A DNA stretch of 9,030 bases from Chloroflexota bacterium (lineage in GTDB: Bacteria > Chloroflexota > Dehalococcoidia > Dehalococcoidales > UBA2162), in the NCBI GenBank assembly GCA_016202525.1, contig JACQOM010000039.1:1-9030 (forward strand), in the 5' to 3' direction. Below the pieces are notes generated by a model, which searched no databases, was not told the DNA's origin, and saw only the letters and a program-made list of their open reading frames with translations. The translations under genes and the position numbers were made by a program. This document shows, piece after piece, positions 1-5,230 of the stretch. Positions within the stretch are counted from its first letter, which is position 1, and each line of letters begins with the position of its first letter.

Positions 1-1038
1 CAGCGCTCCGACCTTATTCTGACCGGCGGTGGTCTGGGCCCGACCGATGACGATGTAACGCGCGAATCGATTGCCGCGTTTCTAGGTGAAAAGATGACAA
101 TCGACCCGACACTGGAAAAGGAGTTGCGGGCGCGCTTTACGCGGATGGGTACCGGGATGCCGCAGACTAATTTGAGACAGGCTACCCTCATTCCTTCAGC
201 CAAGCCTATACGTAATTCCATGGGTACTGCGCCCGGCTGGTGGGTGGAGAAAGATGGTCACATTTTGATAGCCATGCCCGGGCCATCTGTAGAGATGCAG
301 GAAATGTGGCGACAGGAAATACAGCCGAAATTGCAACAAAATTCGGGGGCGATTATCCTTTCCCGGACTTTGAAGCTATTCGACCAATCTGAAGCCGCTG
401 TTGGGGAGGTTGTTGCCGAAATGATGGCATCGGCTAATCCTACCCTGGGCATTTACGCTAAGGCTGATGGTATTCACCTGCGTCTGACGGCCAAAGCAGA
501 AGAACGGAAACAGGCGGAAAAAATGCTGGCCGATGGCGAAGCCAGAATTAGAGCCATGCTGGGCAAACACATCTGGGGGACCGATAGCGATACTCCAGAG
601 ACAGTCGTCGGTCGCCTGCTGACCAAAAAGAGACAAAGCCTGGCAATTATGGAAGATTGCAGCGGAGGGCAGCTAGCCAGTACCATTGTGAATGCCCCGG
701 AAAGCCAGACCTTTTTCAAAGGGGGGCTGGTTGCCTGCTCCGATGAAGCTAAAATACTCTCGGGGGTCGATGCCCGGCTTATTTCTCAATACGGCCCGGT
801 CAGCCCCGAGGTGGCGAAAGCCATGGCCGAAGCGGTCAGGAAGTTCTTGAAAGCCGATATCGGACTCAGTACTACTGGAGTAAAAGAGAGCGATGGTAGA
901 GCCGCCGGCACGTTATATATCGGCATCGCTAGTGATAAAGGCAGCCAGGCAATCAACCGTGCTCGCAGACGGCATATTAACACGGCCGCTCTTCTGGAAC
1001 TGAGAAAGTCGCTTATTGCTCCGGGCACAGACAAATGA
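1..1038 (+). CDS. cinA: CinA-family protein (MoCF-binding-like domain plus PncC-like amidohydrolase domain), 5'-truncated by the window
   Basis: The frame is open from base 1, so this is the C-terminal 345 residues. Compared with family members of about 410-420 residues, roughly 60 N-terminal residues are missing. The fragment opens with the MoCF/COG1058 signature LTGGGLGPTDDDVTRE (residues 8-23) and continues with GTAPGWWVEKDG and a MPGP..EM..MW segment. From about residue 200 the C-terminal PncC-like domain (COG1546) follows, with EDCSGGQLAS at 218-227 and FFKGGLVACSDEAK after it. In this family the C-terminal domain can deamidate nicotinamide mononucleotide and the N-terminal domain can act on ADP-ribose-type compounds; both act in the cytoplasm. 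Two signatures differ from what I remember as typical: ESCTGG reads EDCSGG, and the GIAGPxGG loop reads GVKESDG (293-299). Activity of the second domain is therefore uncertain. The stop overlaps the start of the next gene (ATGA), which suggests translational coupling. The family call is firm; the activity is not. Confidence 0.9.
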   Translation, partial: QRSDLILTGGGLGPTDDDVTRESIAAFLGEKMTIDPTLEKELRARFTRMGTGMPQTNLRQATLIPSAKPIRNSMGTAPGWWVEKDGHILIAMPGPSVEMQEMWRQEIQPKLQQNSGAIILSRTLKLFDQSEAAVGEVVAEMMASANPTLGIYAKADGIHLRLTAKAEERKQAEKMLADGEARIRAMLGKHIWGTDSDTPETVVGRLLTKKRQSLAIMEDCSGGQLASTIVNAPESQTFFKGGLVACSDEAKILSGVDARLISQYGPVSPEVAKAMAEAVRKFLKADIGLSTTGVKESDGRAAGTLYIGIASDKGSQAINRARRRHINTAALLELRKSLIAPGTDK

Positions 1039-1838
1039 AATTTGGTAATGCGTTTACTTTAGGCAAGCTCTTCGGCATTGAATTTCGGATACATTTTACC
1101 TGGTTCATCATCTTCATTCTGGTAACCAGTTCTCTGGTTTATCCTGATTACTCCCGGTGGCAGAACTGGATTATCGGCATAATCACCAGTCTGCTGTTCT
1201 TTGCCTCGGTGGTTGGCCATGAATTAGCCCATAGCCTGGTGGGTAGAGCCCAGGGTATCCCAATCCAGAGCATCACGCTTTTTATCTTCGGCGGCGTAGC
1301 TCAAATGACTCAGGAAGCGACACGCCCCGGTGCCGAATTAAAAATGGCGGCAGCCGGCCCCTTAACCAGCCTGGTACTCGGTGGCTTTTTCGGACTATTA
1401 TGGTTTTTGTTCCCTGGCAAATCTGAGCCGGTAGGTGTCATGATATTATGGCTGGCTGTTATGAATGGAGCACTGGCCGTGTTCAATCTGGTGCCCGGTT
1501 TCCCGCTGGATGGCGGGCGTGTTTTCCGTTCCATTCTCTGGTACCTGACCGGAAGTTATCGCCGCGCTACTCTGATTGCTACCCGTGTAGGGCAGAGTGT
1601 TGGTTACCTGTTTATTCTGGGCGGCATTTCAATAATATTGCTGCGTTTGTTTGGTTTATCCCTGCTGGATGCTTTATCATGGTTCGACGGAGTATGGTTT
1701 ATCTTCATCGGTTGGTTCCTGAGCAGCATTGCTTTGTCAAGTTACCGTCAGATTCCCTGGCAGGAACCCCTTCATGACCCTGCTTTACTGGTTAGTCCTA
1801 CTGACCGGCTAGTTCCTCCCGGCGGACCTGATAGTTAA
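1035..1838 (+). CDS. Site-2 protease family (M50) membrane zinc metalloprotease, without CBS domains
   Basis: A 267-residue polytopic membrane protein. The zinc motif HELAH lies at residues 62-66 inside a hydrophobic helix, and the second family motif N-L-V-P-G-F-P-L-D-G-G-R lies at 151-162, with D159 as the expected third zinc ligand. Both catalytic motifs are intact, so it is probably active. S2P-type enzymes cut substrates inside the membrane, for example anti-sigma factors or membrane-tethered regulators. Many bacterial and archaeal relatives of this type (KLFGIEFRIHFTW N-terminus) carry a pair of CBS domains at the C-terminus. This one stops after its last membrane helix and a short Pro-rich tail, and no CBS remnant is seen in the 49 bp before the next gene. 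The ATG overlaps the stop of the CinA gene and no clear Shine-Dalgarno is visible, which fits coupled translation. The substrate is unknown. Confidence 0.93.
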   Translation: MKFGNAFTLGKLFGIEFRIHFTWFIIFILVTSSLVYPDYSRWQNWIIGIITSLLFFASVVGHELAHSLVGRAQGIPIQSITLFIFGGVAQMTQEATRPGAELKMAAAGPLTSLVLGGFFGLLWFLFPGKSEPVGVMILWLAVMNGALAVFNLVPGFPLDGGRVFRSILWYLTGSYRRATLIATRVGQSVGYLFILGGISIILLRLFGLSLLDALSWFDGVWFIFIGWFLSSIALSSYRQIPWQEPLHDPALLVSPTDRLVPPGGPDS

Positions 1839-1887
1839 AATCCTAAGGGTTATACCTACCGCAATTGCCGTTTAACTAAGACACAGA

Positions 1888-2625
1888 ATGAAAGAGGCTC
1901 TGATTTACCTGCTGGCAATTACCCTGGGTGAGGTGCTTACCACTACCGTCACGCCGCTATGGGGCGTAGCCATTCACATCACGATACTGGTAGCGCTTGT
2001 ATTGCACTCAGCGCTGGTTAGCAGCCACCCCCGGCAACAGTTTCTACTATCACTGGCGCAGGTTCCTTTAGTCAGAATAATCAGTTTATCGATGCCTCTG
2101 GCAAGTCTCCCCCAGATGTGGTGGTATCCCATTATTTACGCCCCGCTTCTGGTAGCGGCAATAGTAGTGGTACGCTTGCTGGGACTCAGGGCGAAGGACA
2201 TAGGTCTCACCCTTAGACTGTTCGGGGTTCAGCTAATAGTAGCATTACTCGGATTTGCCATCGGGGTAGCTGAGTATCTCATTCTGAAACCGGAGCCGCT
2301 AATCGGTAAACTGGACTGGCGAGCAGTATGGTTGCCGGCACTTATCTTTATGCTCAGTACCGGGGTGGTCGAGGAATTTATCTTTCGCGGAGTGCTACAA
2401 CGCACTGCGGGGGAATTTTTGGGTCGGTTGGGAATAGTTTACGTCAGCTTTATTTTTGCTATCCTGCACATGGGCTTTCTATCTTGGATTGATGTTGTCT
2501 TTGTTTTTGTGGTCGCCCTATTCTTTGCCTGGGTGGTCAAAAAAACAGGGTCACTACTTGGAGTGACCCTGTCTCATGGCATCGCTAATTCGGTATTATA
2601 CCTGATAGCTCCCTTTCTCTTCTAG
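1888..2625 (+). CDS. CPBP family intramembrane glutamic/metallo-endopeptidase (CAAX protease-like)
   Basis: A 245-residue hydrophobic protein with about seven or eight membrane segments and all three CPBP/Abi motifs: E162-E163-F-I-F-R167 (EExxxR), F190-A-I-L-H194 (FxxxH), and H230-G-I-A-N234 (HxxxN). The family includes eukaryotic Rce1 and many bacterial membrane proteases of unknown substrate; some protect bacteriocin producers. An in-frame TAA at 1873 excludes an upstream start. No strong ribosome binding site precedes the ATG, only a weak A/G-rich stretch. It follows the M50 gene by 49 bp in the same direction and probably belongs to the same transcript. Its TAG stop at 2623-2625 overlaps the stop of the convergent minus-strand gene. 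Codons 218-228 (K-K-T-G-S-L-L-G-V-T-L) also form a terminator-like hairpin on the opposite strand. Confidence 0.92.
   Translation: MKEALIYLLAITLGEVLTTTVTPLWGVAIHITILVALVLHSALVSSHPRQQFLLSLAQVPLVRIISLSMPLASLPQMWWYPIIYAPLLVAAIVVVRLLGLRAKDIGLTLRLFGVQLIVALLGFAIGVAEYLILKPEPLIGKLDWRAVWLPALIFMLSTGVVEEFIFRGVLQRTAGEFLGRLGIVYVSFIFAILHMGFLSWIDVVFVFVVALFFAWVVKKTGSLLGVTLSHGIANSVLYLIAPFLF
2539..2571 (-). terminator. Intrinsic terminator for the minus-strand unit, embedded in the CPBP protease gene
   Basis: On the minus strand, a perfect 10-bp stem CAGGGTCACT / AGTGACCCTG (2571-2562 and 2555-2546) with a 6-nt loop is followed at once by seven T (2545-2539). This is a textbook Rho-independent terminator. It lies 50-80 bp beyond the stop of the 79-residue minus-strand gene. 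Read on the plus strand it is preceded, not followed, by the homopolymer run, so it should not stop transcription of the host gene. The arms fall in protease codons just before the catalytic His230. Confidence 0.85.
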
Positions 2626-2861
2626 AGCAACCCGCCAATTTGTATAGCCACTATAACCGCAAACGCTATAAATAAAGGTACGATACCGACACTGGCAAAC
2701 CTGGCGATACGTAAAGAAGAGTGGGAACGGCCGGTAGCGGCTAATTCTCTGGTAGCCAGGAAACCAATGAGAGTTACCACCGCCGCTATGCTTACGAGGG
2801 CACTAATTCCCAGAGCAGCTATCACCGTGACTGTTGTTACCGTAGTTACTGTTGTAATCAT
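2622..2861 (-). CDS. Small two-helix membrane protein with Thr/Val-rich N-terminus, unknown function
   Basis: A 79-residue protein I cannot assign. It begins with a T-T-V repeat (residues 3-12: TTVTTVTTVT), encoded in part by imperfect 18-bp tandem units near 2820-2855. A first hydrophobic helix follows (about 13-36), then a short polar, Arg-containing loop (R38, R45, R51, R54) and a second helix (about 55-76). The positive loop between the helices suggests a hairpin with the loop inside and both ends outside. That the gene is real is supported by a near-consensus promoter, an AAAAGGA ribosome binding site at 2878-2872 placed 10 nt before the ATG, and a strong terminator just downstream. Its TAG stop shares the CTAG palindrome with the stop of the convergent protease gene. 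It could be a membrane stress peptide, a toxin-like peptide or a subunit of a larger complex; nothing in the sequence decides. Confidence 0.75.
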   Translation of the reverse strand: MITTVTTVTTVTVIAALGISALVSIAAVVTLIGFLATRELAATGRSHSSLRIARFASVGIVPLFIAFAVIVAIQIGGLL

Positions 2862-2884
2862 AAGTAAAAAATCCTTTTCAAATC

Positions 2885-2913
2885 ACTCTAGCAGATAAAA
2901 ATACTCTTGTCAA
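2885..2913 (-). promoter_or_regulatory. Sigma70-type promoter with extended -10 for the small membrane protein
   Basis: On the minus strand: TTGACA (2913-2908), a 17-bp spacer, then TAGAGT (2890-2885) preceded by TGC, an extended -10. The predicted transcript start near 2878 leaves a leader of only about 17 nt that starts at the ribosome binding site AAAAGGA. Confidence 0.75.
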
Positions 2914-2914
2914 T

Positions 2915-2938
2915 AGGGAGTTTACTGATTTCCTCCCT
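2915..2938. repeat. Short inverted repeat beside the -35 element
   Basis: AGGGAG (2915-2920) and CTCCCT (2933-2938) form a 6-bp inverted repeat with a 12-nt spacer, starting 1 bp from the -35 box of the 79-residue gene. On the plus strand the second arm runs into TTTCCC, so it could be a weak plus-strand terminator; it could instead be an operator. The short stem and long loop make either role uncertain. Confidence 0.3.
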
Positions 2939-2958
2939 TTTCCCGAAAAATCTTACAT

Positions 2959-5094
2959 TCAATACATTCTCCGCCTCACCAGCCAGATAGCCAGACCGAT
3001 AACGATGACACCGGCAATGATAGCGAAGAGCCACCATTTGATTGGTGTCGGCGGGACTACCGGCGTCTTGACGGTAAAGGTACCTGATAAGCCGTTGACA
3101 TTCACAGTGTAGGTCCCAGCTGTATTCTTAGTTGTGGTGAAGGTTACCGTCTGTTTCGCACCGCTGGCAACGGTCACATCCTTAGTAGCTTCCACAGCAT
3201 CATTGACCTTAAGGGTAACCTTATAGCTACCACTGAGGTCGCCGGTATTAGCTACCTGGATGCTGATAGTGACGCTTTCCCCGGTATTAGCCTGAGCCGG
3301 AGTGATGGCTAAGCTACTGCTAGTAAAGGCAGCCGGTTTAGTCGGCGCTTTTACGGTAAAGCTGCTGCTTAGATTATCGATAGTAACTGTATAGGTCCCG
3401 GCTACATTCTTAGCTATCGTGAAGGTCACTTTCTGGGTGACGCCACCAGTCACTACGATATCTTTGGTAGCTTCAGCAACACCATTGACCTTGAGGGTTA
3501 CCTTATAGCCGCCGCTAACGTCGCCGGTGTTAGCCACCTGAACGCTGATGGTAACACTCTCCCCGCTGTTAACCTGGGACGGAGATATAGACAGGCCGCT
3601 GGTAGTAAAGGCGGCCGGTTTAACAACCGGTGCCGGTGTGGGTGGTGCCAGTGGGGCAAGAACGGCAAACGGGGTATAGTGTCCGACCAATCCGGTAATA
3701 GTATGATTTTGTGTATTAACAGTAGCACCTGTAATTATCTCCCACTTGCCAGTCGTCTTATTCCACCAGGCAATGCTCAGGTCCTTTTCACTAACTCCTG
3801 TGGCTATCTTAGCCGGGTCATAGGCAAAAGTAAGGGATATCGGAGGGCTAAAGGTGGCTTCATTCGGGCCCAGTTCATAGGCCAAGCCCAGAATGCTGGC
3901 ATCCGCCGGCGGGGTTGGTGGTGTTGGCATTACAGCCGCACTTATCCGTGACACCGGCGTACCATCTTTATTCTTACCGATAGTACCGTAGTTGATTTGA
4001 AGCGTAACTTTAGCATCGGCCGATTGAGCGGTAACACTGGTGGTAAAGACACCGGCATTAGTGACAACATTGGATACGTTAACCACACCCGGTGACTCTA
4101 TTACTATTCCGGCACCAATCGTTTCTCCACCGTCTCCTGATGGGGTGGAAAGGTTAAAGGAAGCGCTGGTACCGCTGAATTTATTAGCACCATCGCCATA
4201 AACCAGCGCTTTGGTATTATAAGCACCTTGTGGCCAGGCTGCTGGTGGCGTCCAGGTAATATTATAAGTAATCGATGTGTTTCCTTGAACACCACCACTG
4301 GAATAACCGTATCCAAAAAGGCCGCCTAATGGGTCATGGTATCCCCAACCCGCCGGGTCGCGGTATCCATAGCCCCGGCGTGAGCCGGAGGAACCGAATC
4401 CCCAGCCAGTGGCGGTAGTGGCCGTGACTGAGACGTCACCTCCGCCTGTTTGAGCACTGGTATAACTTTTACTGCCGGCATTCAGAGGTAACTCGGCTAA
4501 AGTTGCCAGATAGGTAGAGGGGGAAGCAGCATTACGTATCTCTAAATCGATTCTCACTACCGGCAGAATATCCATACTCTGAACATCCACCTTTACCTGG
4601 AAGGAAAAGGTCCTACCCAAAGTCCCGGTCGAAGGCAGAGACGGGAAGCTTATATTTAGTGCCCTGACCGGTGACGGCGAAGCAAACCACAATGAGGTAG
4701 CCGTGGCAGCAACTAAAAACACAGCTAGTGCTACCCTGGCGAATCCTTTGTAGCTCATTAAACTTTTCATAATACCGACTCCCTCTTTCTTATTCATGGA
4801 GCTCTTTTTCTGAATATGACTTGACCTGAGCAACCGCAATGCCTCACGATTCTTCAATATCTGGGCAATGTCAGGAGGTATCTTTCCGGCCAGGGTCATC
4901 AACTCGTCAGTATCGGCGTCAAGGACTTCACCCAGTTTCAGTATTACTTTCTCGCTGGGAGGAGGGAGTACTCCGCTCTCTATTTTGCTAAGATAAGTAA
5001 AATTGACTCCGACTTTACCAGCCAGCTCTCGCTGACTTAAACCAGCCTGCTGGCGTAGTTCCCTCAGTTTAATACCAAAGCTTCTCGTTTCCAA
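2959..5094 (-). CDS. XRE helix-turn-helix domain fused to a membrane-anchored surface protein with two CARDB-like repeats
   Basis: The gene has 711 codons and starts at a TTG with AAGGTGGG (5105-5098) just upstream. Residues 6-70 are a typical XRE/Cro-CI helix-turn-helix domain (LSQRELAGKVGV, then YLSKIESG) followed by the AGKIPPDIAQIL tail seen in small XRE regulators. Residues 109-145 form a signal peptide or anchor: Lys/Arg, a hydrophobic core at about 121-138, then PSPVRA. The extracytoplasmic part has a beta-rich domain (about 146-320) interrupted by a Gly/Tyr/Trp-rich stretch (229-268), a ZU5-like segment (about 328-479, ending GHYTPFAVL), two 94-residue CARDB-like repeats (494-587 and 588 to about 676), and a C-terminal helix WWLFAIIAGVIVIGLAIWL before RRRMY. 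The overall layout, HTH then membrane helix then outer domain, recalls RodZ, but the outer domains differ. It may sense an envelope signal and bind its own promoter. A second start at codon 109 could give a protein without the DNA-binding part. Confidence 0.85.
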   Translation of the reverse strand: METRSFGIKLRELRQQAGLSQRELAGKVGVNFTYLSKIESGVLPPPSEKVILKLGEVLDADTDELMTLAGKIPPDIAQILKNREALRLLRSSHIQKKSSMNKKEGVGIMKSLMSYKGFARVALAVFLVAATATSLWFASPSPVRALNISFPSLPSTGTLGRTFSFQVKVDVQSMDILPVVRIDLEIRNAASPSTYLATLAELPLNAGSKSYTSAQTGGGDVSVTATTATGWGFGSSGSRRGYGYRDPAGWGYHDPLGGLFGYGYSSGGVQGNTSITYNITWTPPAAWPQGAYNTKALVYGDGANKFSGTSASFNLSTPSGDGGETIGAGIVIESPGVVNVSNVVTNAGVFTTSVTAQSADAKVTLQINYGTIGKNKDGTPVSRISAAVMPTPPTPPADASILGLAYELGPNEATFSPPISLTFAYDPAKIATGVSEKDLSIAWWNKTTGKWEIITGATVNTQNHTITGLVGHYTPFAVLAPLAPPTPAPVVKPAAFTTSGLSISPSQVNSGESVTISVQVANTGDVSGGYKVTLKVNGVAEATKDIVVTGGVTQKVTFTIAKNVAGTYTVTIDNLSSSFTVKAPTKPAAFTSSSLAITPAQANTGESVTISIQVANTGDLSGSYKVTLKVNDAVEATKDVTVASGAKQTVTFTTTKNTAGTYTVNVNGLSGTFTVKTPVVPPTPIKWWLFAIIAGVIVIGLAIWLVRRRMY
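3067..3615 (-). repeat. Tandem 94-codon repeats (CARDB-like domains)
   Basis: Two units with a 282-bp period: 3615-3334 (residues 494-587) and 3333-3067 (588-676). Both run from AAFT, through GESVTIS, QVANTGD and YKVTLKVN, to AGTYTV and FTVK. By hand alignment about two thirds of the residues are identical. This indicates duplication of a single immunoglobulin-like adhesion domain inside the surface protein. Confidence 0.85.
4768..4785 (-). promoter_or_regulatory. Internal ribosome binding site and ATG before the signal peptide of the XRE-surface protein
   Basis: In the frame of the 711-codon gene, GAGGGAG (4785-4779) lies 8 nt before ATG codon 109 (4770-4768). Starting there would give a 603-residue protein that begins with MKSLMSYKGF and a classical signal peptide ending near PSPVRA (residue 145 of the long form). 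The spacing and match are as good as those of the annotated TTG start. Whether it is used is an inference. Confidence 0.5.
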
Positions 5095-5097
5095 AGT

Positions 5098-5105
5098 CCC
5101 ACCTT
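5098..5105 (-). promoter_or_regulatory. Ribosome binding site that fixes a TTG start
   Basis: AAGGTGGG lies 3 nt before TTG (5094-5092). The encoded N-terminus then aligns with the usual start of XRE regulators (FGIKLRELRQQAGLS), so TTG is preferred over later ATG codons. Confidence 0.75.
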
Positions 5106-5129
5106 ATTGCTAGGAATAGCCTTGTCATG

Positions 5130-5158
5130 AGCATAACGCATGTTGAGTAAAAAGTCAA
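5130..5158 (-). promoter_or_regulatory. Sigma70-type promoter of the XRE-surface protein gene
   Basis: On the minus strand: TTGACT (5158-5153), a 17-bp spacer, TATGCT (5135-5130), giving a leader of about 30 nt before the ribosome binding site and TTG start. The -35 box lies inside the first 20-bp repeat unit, so a protein bound there would block RNA polymerase. Confidence 0.7.
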
Positions 5159-5212
5159 GTTTCTTGTGGACTGGCTTAAGGAAAAAATAATCTGTTGAGT
5201 AAAGAGTCAACT
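5141..5212. promoter_or_regulatory. Pair of 20-bp operator-like repeats, 52 bp apart
   Basis: TGTTGAGTAAAAAGTCAAGT (5141-5160) and TGTTGAGTAAAGAGTCAACT (5193-5212) match at 18 of 20 positions in the same orientation. The second copy has inverted arms GTTGA...TCAAC around 8 bp, as expected for a dimeric XRE/Cro-type protein. The 52-bp start-to-start distance is close to five helical turns, so bound dimers would lie on the same face of the DNA. One copy overlaps the -35 of the downstream gene, which encodes an XRE domain. Autoregulation is the simplest reading. Confidence 0.6.
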
Positions 5213-5230
5213 AATTATTCCCTTTTAGAT

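Noticed and set aside
258..1034. Minus-strand open frames across the CinA gene
   Set aside because: They lie opposite a clear family match and their translations show no domain, signal or start site.
1448..1777. Plus-strand 109-codon frame inside the M50 gene
   Set aside because: Out-of-frame shadow of a gene with intact catalytic motifs; no ribosome binding site.
2546..2571. Plus-strand terminator inside the CPBP gene
   Set aside because: No T run follows on the plus strand; the tract lies on the other side and serves the minus strand.
5141..5212. CRISPR repeat-spacer unit
   Set aside because: Only two 20-bp copies with one 32-bp gap and promoter overlap; it fits an operator pair.
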